From a virus, in IMG/VR virus record IMGVR_UViG_3300019487_000022, positions 1 to 64,000 of that record: a stretch of DNA of 64,000 nucleotides; one strand, given 5' to 3'. Positions within the stretch are counted from its first letter, which is position 1; every line of letters begins with the position of its first letter. This document shows, one piece after another, positions 9,877-18,023 of the stretch. The position numbers and the translations under genes are program-made. A model generated the notes under the pieces. It was not told the DNA's origin and made no database searches. It saw only the letters and a program-made list of their open reading frames with translations.

Positions 9877-10599
9877 CTATAAAATAAATTGAGAAGGTAT
9901 ACGGTACGATGTTCCAGACCCAAACATTTCCAAACGTATATTTAAATCAAATGTTTGTAAAAAATGAACTTTTTTTCTTAAAAACAAAGATAAATGAGCT
10001 ACTAATAAATCATCCGTGACAATATGTTTACACTTATTTATCTCATCCAACCGTTTAAAAATATTCTTCTTAAAAGGTATTAATCTAACCTTTATTTCAT
10101 TTAGATCTAAATTATCATTTATATAATGCTTTAGTTTACTATGGTTTATACACAATGCCACCCTGTTTTTATGAGCTTTAGTTTTAGGATAGTACTTTAT
10201 ACCATAGCCTTCTCCATTCCATATTAAACCAGCAAGTTTATAATAAACTTGAAAAATATTCATATCTGTTTTTCTTTTACCCTGTAAAATATCTGCGAAG
10301 TAACCTTTCTTTTCAAAATTAACTCCACTATTTTTCAATGATTTTACCGGAATATTATCTTGTCTAACATTAAAAGAATAATTAATTATCCAATCATATG
10401 TGATATTATTATTTTTCTCTAACTCTCCTAATGTTATGCATCTTACATTCTTTGTATATCTAAATAGAGATTGCACATCAGCATCTTTTACCAGCCATGT
10501 GATAGATGATTCAGGATGTAACTTTTTGATACGATTGTTTATTGAACTACTTATAAAACAATCTAGTAGACTATTTAAGTTTACAACCATTGTATTCAT
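9877..10599 (-). CDS. GT9-like glycosyltransferase (heptosyltransferase superfamily)
   Basis: 240 aa. The N-terminus ('VVNLNSLLDCFISSSINNRI', then 'SSITWLVKDADVQSLFRYTKN') follows the pattern of family-9 glycosyltransferases, and the C-terminal part has 'HIVTDDLLVAHLSLFLRKKV', matching the conserved 'D...H.A..l..p' region. It is shorter than typical GT9 enzymes (about 340 aa) and the Gly-rich first loop is degraded, so activity is uncertain. Its ATG overlaps the stop of the preceding gene (ATGA), implying translational coupling. Confidence 0.6.
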   Translation of the reverse strand: MNTMVVNLNSLLDCFISSSINNRIKKLHPESSITWLVKDADVQSLFRYTKNVRCITLGELEKNNNITYDWIINYSFNVRQDNIPVKSLKNSGVNFEKKGYFADILQGKRKTDMNIFQVYYKLAGLIWNGEGYGIKYYPKTKAHKNRVALCINHSKLKHYINDNLDLNEIKVRLIPFKKNIFKRLDEINKCKHIVTDDLLVAHLSLFLRKKVHFLQTFDLNIRLEMFGSGTSYRIPSQFIL

Positions 10600-11273
10600 A
10601 ACTCAGCTCGCCCTGTTCTTAAAGCTTCTGCTAATTCTTCGTCTGACATCTCATTTCCACCGCCTTGTTCACGTTCAATTGCTTTTATATCTTCACCAGT
10701 AAACTGTAAATTAACTAAACCATCATCTCCATCAAACATCTTTTCTGCCAATGCAATTGAGCTACCAACGGCTCCATCTTTAATAGTTATATCATCAAGT
10801 TGGGCATCCTTAGCAGATTGTCTTTTACTCATATATTCAGCCTTAGCTTTAGATTCTTTTTTAACTGATTTCTGCATTGTTCTATAATTAATGATACGTA
10901 AAACTTTATCTTTTAATAGTTTTCTAGCTGCAACAGAGTTTTTAAGATTTTCATGTAATTCTTCATCTATTAGCTTAACATCAGCTGGTCCCTCAAATGT
11001 AAGACCTATATCCTGTATAATTACAGAACCTTTCTTAGTACATTGTAAAAAGTACGGCTGATCTGAATCATCTTCTTGATCTATTTCTTTTATAAGCCCC
11101 TGTATAGTTTTAATAAAATCTGTTAAACTAACATCTATGATTTCCGTAATATACATTACTCTACGACTTTTGATATTAGCAACAAGTTCTTCTAATTCAT
11201 CAAATTCATATATTTTTACGCCTTTATCTGAAAAATCTTTTATAACTCTATTTTCTACGTCTACAAATAGCAT
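10596..11273 (-). CDS. Hypothetical protein
   Basis: 225 aa from the ATG at 11273, chosen because GGAG lies 7 nt upstream and the start overlaps the previous stop (TAATG). Not recognised. The N-terminal half is mixed alpha/beta ('MLFVDVENRVIKDFSDKGVK', 'RRVMYITEIIDVSLTDFIKT'); the C-terminal half is charged and helical, with Lys-rich 'KSVKKESKAKAEYMSKRQSA' and an acidic end ('MSDEELAEALRTGRAEL'). Located between GT4 and GT9 genes; it could be a virion or scaffold-type protein, but nothing decides this. Confidence 0.6.
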   Translation of the reverse strand: MLFVDVENRVIKDFSDKGVKIYEFDELEELVANIKSRRVMYITEIIDVSLTDFIKTIQGLIKEIDQEDDSDQPYFLQCTKKGSVIIQDIGLTFEGPADVKLIDEELHENLKNSVAARKLLKDKVLRIINYRTMQKSVKKESKAKAEYMSKRQSAKDAQLDDITIKDGAVGSSIALAEKMFDGDDGLVNLQFTGEDIKAIEREQGGGNEMSDEELAEALRTGRAEL

Positions 11274-12676
11274 TATACACTCCAAATCTGTTTTAATCTC
11301 TCTAATATTGAATCGACTACGGTATCTATAGAATATTCTTTTTTAACCAAGTTTTGTAATTTTTTGTTTTTTTCTTTAGCCTTATTAGGATTTTCATAAA
11401 CATATCTCATTAATTGAGAAGCACCTTCTATTGTTTTATAAGAAGTTAATACAGGAAATACTTGTTCATCCCAATAATGCACATGCATAAGTCCAGACTG
11501 AACAGGAGCAAAAGAATCTGGATCTAAAAGATAAGAATTATCGTGATTCAAAAACATAGCTTGTCCACTGCAATTTGTGGAAATAACAGGTAAACCACAT
11601 AAAGAAGATTCACATAATGGCATTCCAAAACCCTCCCCGCGTGTAAATAATACAAACGCATTACACGATCTGTATAAGCTAGGCATTTTATTCTCAGGAA
11701 TAACTTTACTACATCTGACAATATGAGGTACATTTTTACCACCATATTGTTGACAATATGAATCTATTGTTGTGCGAATAATATCATTTTTCTCTGATGT
11801 ATTGTGATATCTAGAAACTAATAAAAGAGATACGTTATCTTTATCTGTAAATGCTTTTAAATAAGATTTTAATAATACATCAAAACCTTTTCTATAACTC
11901 CATCCAAAAACGCTTACAAAAACAAAGTCTTTTAGTTCTGGACGAAATTCATATTTATCCCCTTTAGAAGTATAAGAATCTACATCAACCGTGCATGGAA
12001 AGACATATATTGGTCGTTTTAATCCTGATTTTATAAGAATATCTTTTGAAAAATCTGAAGTTACCCATATTTCCTTATAATTGTTAGCTACTTCTAAAAA
12101 TTGCTTAGGAATTGAATAGGATTCAACTGTTGTATACAGTATAGAATTTCTACCACTACTGCAATTTCCAAATGAAGGTATCATACTATCGATTCTGATT
12201 GTGTTTTTATTAGGTTTTCCTCTTAAAGAAGACATTGTATACATTTCTTCATCTGTGAGATGATTTTTATTACCCACAGATTCTATTATGACTTTTACAC
12301 CTCTTTTTTGAAGAGCAAGGGCAAGATTACGATTTACTTTAGCATAACCACCAGCTTCAAAAAAGTGACCTTTAATCAAGACCTCTAGTTCTTTTGATTC
12401 TTGATTTTCTAGACTTATATTCTCTTCTTTATTGGGAGATAATATTTTTTGTTTTAATACAGCCATTTTTTCTTTCAATCTGTAAAGGTTGTTTTCAATA
12501 CGAGTATCTTCAATACTCTTAATTTCAAAAGTTTCAGCTAAAACCATAGCCTGAAAACCTTTAGATCTTAAAATTTCATCTTCTTTTATTTCTTGCTCAA
12601 TATCGTTTAAATACGGGATATGTTTATTAATATCTGCAAGATATATAGTATTTTTACTTTTATTTATAAATTTCAT
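11273..12676 (-). CDS. GT4 family glycosyltransferase
   Basis: 467 aa. After an N-terminal extension of about 95 residues comes a GT-B fold: donor-independent domain with 'GHFFEAGGYAKVNRNLALAL' (about 102), then the family-4 C-terminal domain with 'FVSVFGWSYRKGFDVLLKSY' (about 245) and the E-x7-E signature 'EGFGMPLCESSLCGLP' (about 350), which binds the nucleotide sugar. Retaining glycosyltransferase using an NDP-sugar or phosphosugar donor; acceptor unknown. AGGA precedes the ATG. It starts the glycan operon, downstream of a strong terminator at 12.7 kb. Confidence 0.85.
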   Translation of the reverse strand: MKFINKSKNTIYLADINKHIPYLNDIEQEIKEDEILRSKGFQAMVLAETFEIKSIEDTRIENNLYRLKEKMAVLKQKILSPNKEENISLENQESKELEVLIKGHFFEAGGYAKVNRNLALALQKRGVKVIIESVGNKNHLTDEEMYTMSSLRGKPNKNTIRIDSMIPSFGNCSSGRNSILYTTVESYSIPKQFLEVANNYKEIWVTSDFSKDILIKSGLKRPIYVFPCTVDVDSYTSKGDKYEFRPELKDFVFVSVFGWSYRKGFDVLLKSYLKAFTDKDNVSLLLVSRYHNTSEKNDIIRTTIDSYCQQYGGKNVPHIVRCSKVIPENKMPSLYRSCNAFVLFTRGEGFGMPLCESSLCGLPVISTNCSGQAMFLNHDNSYLLDPDSFAPVQSGLMHVHYWDEQVFPVLTSYKTIEGASQLMRYVYENPNKAKEKNKKLQNLVKKEYSIDTVVDSILERLKQIWSV

Positions 12677-12705
12677 TATATCCTGCTATTTTATCGTATA
12701 AATAA

Positions 12706-12740
12706 AAGAACACACTTACAAAAATTGCAAGTGTGTTCTT
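12706..12740 (-). terminator. Rho-independent terminator
   Basis: A perfect 12-bp inverted repeat (arms 12706-12717 and 12729-12740, AAGAACACACTT) with an 11-nt loop. Read on the minus strand the stem is followed by TTTATTT, as expected of an intrinsic terminator ending the small-membrane-protein operon (12775-14120) before the GT4 gene. Confidence 0.75.
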
Positions 12741-12774
12741 AAAATTGACTTATGAAGATATAAGGTTGTCTAAC

Positions 12775-12891
12775 TTACTCTTCGGTATCTTTCTTTGAAA
12801 ATTTCTCTTTTAACTTTAAAAATAAGTCCTTCAATGGTTTAGAAAAAACTACACCAAGCACAAGACAAACTACGCCAACTAAAATTGTCAT
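12775..12891 (-). CDS. Small membrane protein (38 aa)
   Basis: A 39-codon frame on the minus strand from the ATG at 12891, preceded by AAAGGGAT at a good distance. The peptide starts MTILVGVVCLVLGVVFSKPL (one hydrophobic helix), continues with a Lys-rich amphipathic stretch and ends KKDTEE. This pattern (short N-terminal membrane helix plus charged tail) is seen in many small phage membrane proteins. It lies 12 nt after the preceding membrane-protein gene and before a terminator, so it is the last gene of that operon. Function unknown. Confidence 0.65.
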   Translation of the reverse strand: MTILVGVVCLVLGVVFSKPLKDLFLKLKEKFSKKDTEE

Positions 12892-12903
12892 TTTTATCCC
12901 TTT

Positions 12904-13317
12904 CTATTGTTTAGATGCTTTTAGAAGCATTGATGACAGTGTTACTTTATCATTATTTATATTACTGTTTTCAGGTGATATTTCCTTTATAGTTACTAAG
13001 TCTAAACCCTTTGTAGGTATATAATATGTTGTGTGACCTGAAGATGCAACAGGTTGAAAAGCAAAATCACTTATATTGTCTATTGATTCATCTCCTAATA
13101 AATCTAAAGTATTTACTTTGGGTTTTGCAATTTTTAAAGGTTGTTTGTTTTTAGGATTATTAGAATTAGCTAATTGTTTACAATGGTATCCCTTAAAATA
13201 TCCTTTTCTATATTCTGAATCAAAACAAAAATAAGAATATACAATTATGGATATTACAGAAGATATGAATAATAAATGTAAAAACATCTTAACCATATAA
13301 AAGTGTTCATCACTCAT
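12904..13317 (-). CDS. Single-pass membrane protein, hypothetical
   Basis: 137 aa with one N-terminal transmembrane helix (about residues 9-31, 'VKMFLHLLFISSVISIIVYS') and a soluble C-terminal part with no recognised domain ('TTYYIPTKGLDLVTIKEISP'). The orientation is probably N-in with the bulk outside. Overlaps the next upstream gene by 8 nt. Not recognised. Confidence 0.6.
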   Translation of the reverse strand: MSDEHFYMVKMFLHLLFISSVISIIVYSYFCFDSEYRKGYFKGYHCKQLANSNNPKNKQPLKIAKPKVNTLDLLGDESIDNISDFAFQPVASSGHTTYYIPTKGLDLVTIKEISPENSNINNDKVTLSSMLLKASKQ

Positions 13318-13696
13318 ATTTACCTAAACTTTGCTTAAAAAACACCGTCCAAAGCTTTTGATGCTTTTTCTCACTAAAATAATCTGACTTAATAGTTGAC
13401 AATAAGTCTGATTTCAAATATTTGGAGGCTACATCCTCGTATGTTTTATATTTTTCATCTGTTGGAGGTAACGGTAAAGGCGGGCATATATCTAAAACAA
13501 CTGCATCAAAAGTAATTATAGATCCATTATCTATTTGTATACGAGCATTAAATATATCATTTCGTTCTATATTAGGTTCTGTTTCAAAACTAAAATATAG
13601 AAGTTCTTGCATTGAAGAAAGAAAAGCTGATTGCATATTATGAATAATACGCATATTTTCTTGAGACATATTTAAAGTAAAATCTTTTTTAGCCAT
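13310..13696 (-). CDS. Hypothetical protein
   Basis: 128 aa from the ATG at 13696 (MAKKDFTLNMSQE); a longer start at 13714 is possible. Neither has a clear ribosome binding site, and translational coupling to the overlapping upstream gene is likely. Contains 'IQIDNGSIITFDAVVLDICPP', a beta-rich core, and a helical C-terminus. Not recognised. Confidence 0.55.
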   Translation of the reverse strand: MAKKDFTLNMSQENMRIIHNMQSAFLSSMQELLYFSFETEPNIERNDIFNARIQIDNGSIITFDAVVLDICPPLPLPPTDEKYKTYEDVASKYLKSDLLSTIKSDYFSEKKHQKLWTVFFKQSLGKYE

Positions 13697-14120
13697 TGAA
13701 GTTTGTTGAAACATGTTTTTTAATTTCAGTAAGACGTATAGTATAGTGTATTAAATTTTTACCTTTTAAAATCATAAATCCTAAACGTAATGTACAAGGA
13801 TCATCTAAAGGTACAATATATCCATTCTTTTTACGACACGAATCGAATAGATTTTTAAATTTTTTAAAATCACAATCTGTTCTTTTTATATCTTTTGATT
13901 TATGTATAAGACCAGGCGTGTGATAATATTTATCAAGATATTGATAAACTCTTTGAACTAAAGGTTTAAATATTAAATTAACGTCTACATCATCTTTCTT
14001 TATTTTACCACATTTATATCTTAAGTAATCTTTACAGGAATATTGAGTTATAGAATTAAATATATAAAGTAACAGTAACGTATCAACAGGATTATATTTA
14101 TAAGCTGATTTATTTGCCAT
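13689..14120 (-). CDS. Hypothetical protein
   Basis: 143 aa, basic, with many Lys and Tyr and several Cys ('YSCKDYLRYKCGKIKK', 'CDFKKFKNLFDSCRKKNG'). Mostly helical by composition. Not recognised. It is the first gene of a four-gene run ending at the terminator near 12.7 kb, and its 5' side faces the long noncoding block 14121-14642. Confidence 0.55.
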   Translation of the reverse strand: MANKSAYKYNPVDTLLLLYIFNSITQYSCKDYLRYKCGKIKKDDVDVNLIFKPLVQRVYQYLDKYYHTPGLIHKSKDIKRTDCDFKKFKNLFDSCRKKNGYIVPLDDPCTLRLGFMILKGKNLIHYTIRLTEIKKHVSTNFNG

Positions 14121-14642
14121 AACTTATCTGACTCCTATACCAGTGTTATCGTCTTTAAACATAAAGAACTTATAATTTTCTTCGCTTCGCTCGAAAATTA
14201 TGTCATACGTCGTAAACTCCGTATGACTAATCCACATACATTTGTAATTTTGATTTTGAAATAAAAATGACAGTTAATAACTTTTCTTGATATGAGTTTT
14301 TGTTATTTACTTTATATAATTAACAGTTGTTAATCTTGAGATCATTGAAGCGCAGTTACGGTTATTTATTTTTTTAATGTGTGACGAGAAAATATTGAGA
14401 ATCAAACAGTCGTCAATCTACTTGTCACGAATAATGGACTGAACGTACATCCCCTTTGCTCTTAAAGCTGCCATACCTGGAATAAACCGTTCTTTACCAG
14501 GCTAGGTAATTGGCTGCGTTCTGCCAATCTCTAGATGCTGCTGGGGCATTTTAATGCCCAAAGTAATCCATTGTCCGCTATGATTCTTATGTCAACTAAA
14601 CCTTATAACAGAACTTTTGTCACATTTAGATAAAAAGCGCAT
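14121..14642 (-). ncRNA. Long noncoding block with several hairpins; candidate structured RNA (strand uncertain)
   Basis: No convincing gene occupies these 520 bp. The DNA has many perfect stems: 14172-14201 (9 bp, ATAATTTTC/GAAAATTAT), 14202-14227 (8 bp, GTCATACG/CGTATGAC), and, in a locally GC-richer part at 14420-14580, stems GGGCAT/ATGCCC with a 4-nt loop, ATTGGC/GCCAAT and CCTGG/CCAGG. This could be a long phage RNA, a regulatory leader, or the remains of a gene: a minus-strand frame ending '...GMAALRAKGMYVQSIIRDK' (about 14425-14495) has no long open extension. No tRNA T-arm was found. Strand is given as minus because its neighbours are. Confidence 0.4.
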
Positions 14643-14915
14643 CTAAAATAACGTTAGTTGTGCTTGTTGACTTTGAAAGTCTTGTTTTTCTTTTTCTTCA
14701 TTTATACACTGTATCGTCCGCAAGAGCTGTTTTGCTTTACCCCATGCCTTAGCTCTTATTAACGCATTAAGACGTGCAACAACGGTAGGATAATAACCAG
14801 GGCACCTATAACGAACGTTATCTATTAAAACTGTCATACCCTCTGGGTTGTATCTTAAAAGAATAACCTCTGGATATCCTGCTTCAATTATAAAACTTCT
14901 TTTAAACCAGTTCAT
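14643..14915 (-). CDS. Hypothetical protein
   Basis: 90 aa. Begins MNWFKRSFIIEAGYPEVILL, with a short beta-rich N-terminal part ('MTVLIDNVRYRCPGYYP') and a helical C-terminus ending in a Gln-rich tail. Not recognised. It is downstream of the DUF5661-like gene with a 3-nt gap, so co-transcribed. The MNWF opening recurs in the helicase at 36.1-38.5 kb, probably by chance. Confidence 0.55.
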   Translation of the reverse strand: MNWFKRSFIIEAGYPEVILLRYNPEGMTVLIDNVRYRCPGYYPTVVARLNALIRAKAWGKAKQLLRTIQCINEEKEKQDFQSQQAQLTLF

Positions 14916-14918
14916 ATG

Positions 14919-15119
14919 TTACTTCTTTTTATAATAATCAGGATCTGTTGTTAAACGATCAATTGCAATTTCTTTTGCAATAGAACGGCTAAAAGTGTTT
15001 TTCATTTCTTCTTGTATACCTAAAGCGACTTGTTCTGGATCTAAATTTGTATCTTTTTTAGAAGCCAAGATATATTTCTTTAAATGACGAGAAAAATTAT
15101 TTGATTCTATCTTTTTCAT
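14919..15119 (-). CDS. Small DUF5661-like protein
   Basis: 66 aa, helical. The C-terminal 'AKEIAIDRLTTDPDYYKKK' follows the pattern of small phage proteins of the DUF5661 type ('..IA.DHL.eDP.YYt..'), which are of unknown function. The N-terminal half ('EQVALGIQEEMKNTFSRS') fits the same family. Only a motif-level resemblance was seen. Confidence 0.5.
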   Translation of the reverse strand: MKKIESNNFSRHLKKYILASKKDTNLDPEQVALGIQEEMKNTFSRSIAKEIAIDRLTTDPDYYKKK

Positions 15120-15128
15120 AAAATAAAT

Positions 15129-15683
15129 TTACGGTGGACTACCCGCATCCAGTTGTTTTGTAAAAGGTTCAAATAAGGAAAAAATATCACTACTTGCAAA
15201 TATTACAGCAAGTGCAATAATACAAGAAAATATAAATACAAATGTATATTCCTTGTAACTATCAATACCTATCTTTTTAAGATAATGTAAACGAGAAATA
15301 CCTAAGAAAATACAGAATAATATAATTAAAGAATGAACGCTAAGTTTACTGTAATAGCTTCCGCCCATTGTGAGCCAAAATACAAATTCATCGAACAATA
15401 AAGTTATACCTACTCCATAACAAAAACTAACAATTTTTAGAGATTTCTCTTTTATCTTGAAAAATAATAAAAAAGTACATAATGCTACTAATATAAATAT
15501 ACCATAAACGTAATGATGAATATGATATCCGTTTACATGTAAGAATAAAAATGACGGCAACCAACCAGACATAATCGCCATGACAATAATTCTGGATAAT
15601 ACGAATAGCGATAGCATAGCATAACATATTTGTTGTGCTATCGTACCTGATCTTTTAGCCCATCTGATTGCGGATTCGTTCAT
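15129..15683 (-). CDS. Polytopic membrane protein
   Basis: 184 aa with about five transmembrane helices (near residues 18-40, 48-75, 82-102, 112-130, 146-166). A conserved-looking motif 'GYHIHHYVYGIFILVALC' followed by 'GVGITLLFDEFVFWLTMGGS' gives intramembrane His and Asp/Glu residues, as in a group of bacterial membrane proteins of unknown function. Its start overlaps the previous gene by 29 nt. Function unknown. Confidence 0.65.
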   Translation of the reverse strand: MNESAIRWAKRSGTIAQQICYAMLSLFVLSRIIVMAIMSGWLPSFLFLHVNGYHIHHYVYGIFILVALCTFLLFFKIKEKSLKIVSFCYGVGITLLFDEFVFWLTMGGSYYSKLSVHSLIILFCIFLGISRLHYLKKIGIDSYKEYTFVFIFSCIIALAVIFASSDIFSLFEPFTKQLDAGSPP

Positions 15684-16017
15684 TCATTTTCTCTCTTACT
15701 AAATTCCAAGAATCTGATTCTTTATCAGAATGCCGAATTTTACTTTGTATCATGTCCCACCTATCCATCTCAAGAGAATGATCATAATGTTTAAAATTAT
15801 CATGTGCTATAGTTTTATTATCTAACTGATTATCTGATAATTTTGTTGGAATTTCGATGTGTTCAGATATACGAACATCATTATTCAAAATAACTGTAAC
15901 TTCTTGTTCTTCTTGATTTTGCATTTCTTCATATTCTTCTGTTTGTTCAAAAGAACATGGATCTATTCCAGTTTGCCTGAGAAATGCTTCCAACATGGTT
16001 TCTTTATTAAAAGACAT
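15655..16017 (-). CDS. Hypothetical protein
   Basis: 120 aa, acidic, probably largely disordered, with a Glu-rich part ('EQTEEYEEMQNQEEQEVTVI') and a helical C-terminus ('DMIQSKIRHSDKESDSWNLV'). No family recognised. Lies between the uracil-DNA glycosylase gene and the polytopic membrane protein gene, same strand. Confidence 0.5.
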   Translation of the reverse strand: MSFNKETMLEAFLRQTGIDPCSFEQTEEYEEMQNQEEQEVTVILNNDVRISEHIEIPTKLSDNQLDNKTIAHDNFKHYDHSLEMDRWDMIQSKIRHSDKESDSWNLVREKMNERIRNQMG

Positions 16018-16042
16018 GTTGTATGATTTCGATATTTATATA

Positions 16043-16621
16043 TTAGTTTCCTTGAGCCAATCTTTTAGCTAACAAAATATCCTTAATGACGTTATCATTA
16101 TTTTCTTTAGTATTTTGACGGAGTATAAAGGCAGGATGAAGAGTAGGAATGAATGCTTTATTTTTATAGGATTTCTGGCTTCCCCGTTCTCTAATAATAC
16201 TAATCTTAAAATCATTTGTTAATGCTTTGAGAGCGGTAGAGCCTAATGTAATAAGAACTTTGGGTTTAATAATCCAAATTTGATAATCTAAATATGATAG
16301 ACAGGACTTAATTTCTATTTCTTCTGGTATTCGATTATTTGGTGGACGGCATTTTATAATATTTGCAATATAAACGCTTTTTCTTTCTATTTTACAAGAT
16401 TCTAACCATTGATTTAATAATTGCCCAGCTTTACCAACAAATGGTTTGCCTTGTTCGTCTTCATCTTTTCCAGGGGCTTCCCTGATAAACATTATATCAC
16501 AATCTATATTCCCGGCTCCAAATACTGTTCTAGTCCTACCTTCGCATAACTTGCAGTCTTTGCATTTGGATACCTTATCTTCGCAGATGCTTAGGTAAAA
16601 TTCTTTTTCTTGAGTTAGCAT
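16043..16621 (-). CDS. Family 4 uracil-DNA glycosylase (Fe-S type)
   Basis: 192 aa. Four Cys expected to hold the [4Fe-4S] cluster are present in the order CKDCKLC (about residues 18-24), C near 96 and the RuvC-free C-rich loop 'CRPPNNRIP...IKSCLSYLD'. The catalytic region 'REAPGKDEDEQGKPFVGKAG' corresponds to family-4 motif 'GEAPGxxEd..G.PFvG.aG', and 'LHPAFILR' is the second motif. Removes uracil from DNA to start base-excision repair. A phage copy may protect its genome from deaminated cytosine. Confidence 0.9.
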   Translation of the reverse strand: MLTQEKEFYLSICEDKVSKCKDCKLCEGRTRTVFGAGNIDCDIMFIREAPGKDEDEQGKPFVGKAGQLLNQWLESCKIERKSVYIANIIKCRPPNNRIPEEIEIKSCLSYLDYQIWIIKPKVLITLGSTALKALTNDFKISIIRERGSQKSYKNKAFIPTLHPAFILRQNTKENNDNVIKDILLAKRLAQGN

Positions 16622-16633
16622 AACATTAAAAAT

Positions 16634-16948
16634 TTATTCACAGTAACCACAAAAATGTTTACCTATATCTCGACGAGTTTTACCATATTTACGATAATCA
16701 TCTTCTGAAACATGTATGCCTTCTGTCCAGGAATCAAAAATATCACCACACTGTGAACAACGTTCAAAATTATCAGGTATTATTCGTGTTATTTCTTGTA
16801 AAAACCAAATCACATCCCAAGCAAGTGTCGGAGATAATTTTGGCTTATACTTCATAGAAACTTCTTTTGGCAATTCACCTTGTAGAAATCTGTGAAGTTT
16901 ATTTATTTTACTCAACCATTTTTCTGATTTATTATCTTCTTGGTCCAT
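16634..16948 (-). CDS. Zinc-binding hypothetical protein
   Basis: 104 aa. The C-terminal half has a CxxC pair ('CSQCGDIFDSW') and a second CxxC ('HFCGYCE') about 35 residues later, with His in between, consistent with one zinc site. The N-terminal half is helical ('WDVIWFLQEITRIIPDNFER'). No specific family recognised. It is the first minus-strand gene of its operon, facing the divergent plus-strand pair at 17.1 kb. Confidence 0.55.
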   Translation of the reverse strand: MDQEDNKSEKWLSKINKLHRFLQGELPKEVSMKYKPKLSPTLAWDVIWFLQEITRIIPDNFERCSQCGDIFDSWTEGIHVSEDDYRKYGKTRRDIGKHFCGYCE

Positions 16949-17156
16949 AAAAACCTCAAAATTATTTCAATAAATATTGTAACTATCTTATGAAACACAA
17001 ATATTATTTATTTTTTCATTAAAGGAAATGTGTATAGTCTTTCGATATGTAGGTTGTAGGCATGGCAGAAGCCTAGCTTTGTATAAAGTTAAAGATCATT
17101 GTTGATCTCTGCAATAGAGTAAGTAGTAAGATAATAGTAGTAAGGAGAAAAATATC
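16949..17156. promoter_or_regulatory. Divergent intergenic region, probable promoters and 5' leader
   Basis: This 208-bp gap separates minus-strand and plus-strand transcription units. It is AT-rich on the left and holds two small hairpins in the plus-strand leader: TAGGC/GCCTA near 17055 and AGATCA/TGATCT (4-nt loop) near 17092. A GGAG ribosome binding site stands before the gene at 17157. No consensus sigma-70 pair was clear by eye. Confidence 0.4.
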
Positions 17157-18002
17157 ATGTCTATGCGTGACAAGATAGCTAATGCTATCTCGCTTATCGA
17201 AACCCATAATCAATCAGTTGAAGATCCAACAGATAAAATTGATGTTAACGATTTTCAAAAAAGACTAAAAAAAATTGGTGGAACTTCTGAAGATCTTCTA
17301 TCAGAATTAAAATGGGAAGATTTAGAAAAATGTGGACTTCCAACTCTTATAGCCAGGAAAGTAGCTACAATTTTTCGTAAACCTTCAACTGAAGACAGAC
17401 CTTCCGCTAGAAGTATTGAAGTAATGACGCCAGTAGAATTACTGGTTAATTTTAACCCTTCCCATCTTTCGTCTTTAATTGCAAAAAGATTAAAAGAAGC
17501 AACTCAAGGTAAGAAATTTTTGGTATTTAATAACGGGAATATCAATATAGATATCTCTACCAAATTACTTCAGGAGATAGTAAAAAATTATCCTCAACGA
17601 GACACCATAATTATCGATGGTAAACCTTGTAAAGTCTATGCTGTTGGAGAAAGTGTGGGAGAATTTGTTGATGAAAACCCTATATACCAGGGTCGTCCGT
17701 TGCGTCCAGATGATACTTGTGATCAATTAAATAGATCATGGTCTGGCGTTCCATTAATTGTTAGACAACTGATTTATATCTGTGTTACAAAAACTCATGA
17801 TATTCGAGTAACGCATGAAAAAGCACACGATATATTAGATTTAGCTCTAGCTTCTGATGCGGAACAAAAAATCCGTCAACGTTTTCCAAAAGCATCAATT
17901 GCTTTGGATGAATTAATTGAAGCTGGTCAAGCGCCAACTCTAAAAGTTCGTCTTGGAACTCAAAAAATTAACGATCCTTTTTATCAAAATAAAACTTACT
18001 AA
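17157..18002 (+). CDS. Hypothetical protein, partner of the VWA protein
   Basis: 281 aa. After a helical N-terminal segment ('DKIANAISLIETHNQ'), residues about 25-75 resemble a small helical bundle ('ELKWEDLEKCGLPTLIARKV', then 'ATIFR'), reminiscent of SAM- or death-like adaptor folds. The middle contains 'TIIIDGKPCKVYAVGESVGE' and the end is basic. No family is certain. It forms a two-gene plus-strand unit with the VWA protein (21-nt gap) in a region otherwise transcribed leftward, which suggests separate regulation and a shared function. Confidence 0.6.
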   Translation: MSMRDKIANAISLIETHNQSVEDPTDKIDVNDFQKRLKKIGGTSEDLLSELKWEDLEKCGLPTLIARKVATIFRKPSTEDRPSARSIEVMTPVELLVNFNPSHLSSLIAKRLKEATQGKKFLVFNNGNINIDISTKLLQEIVKNYPQRDTIIIDGKPCKVYAVGESVGEFVDENPIYQGRPLRPDDTCDQLNRSWSGVPLIVRQLIYICVTKTHDIRVTHEKAHDILDLALASDAEQKIRQRFPKASIALDELIEAGQAPTLKVRLGTQKINDPFYQNKTY

Positions 18003-18023
18003 CAATTAACTGGAGATTATTTT

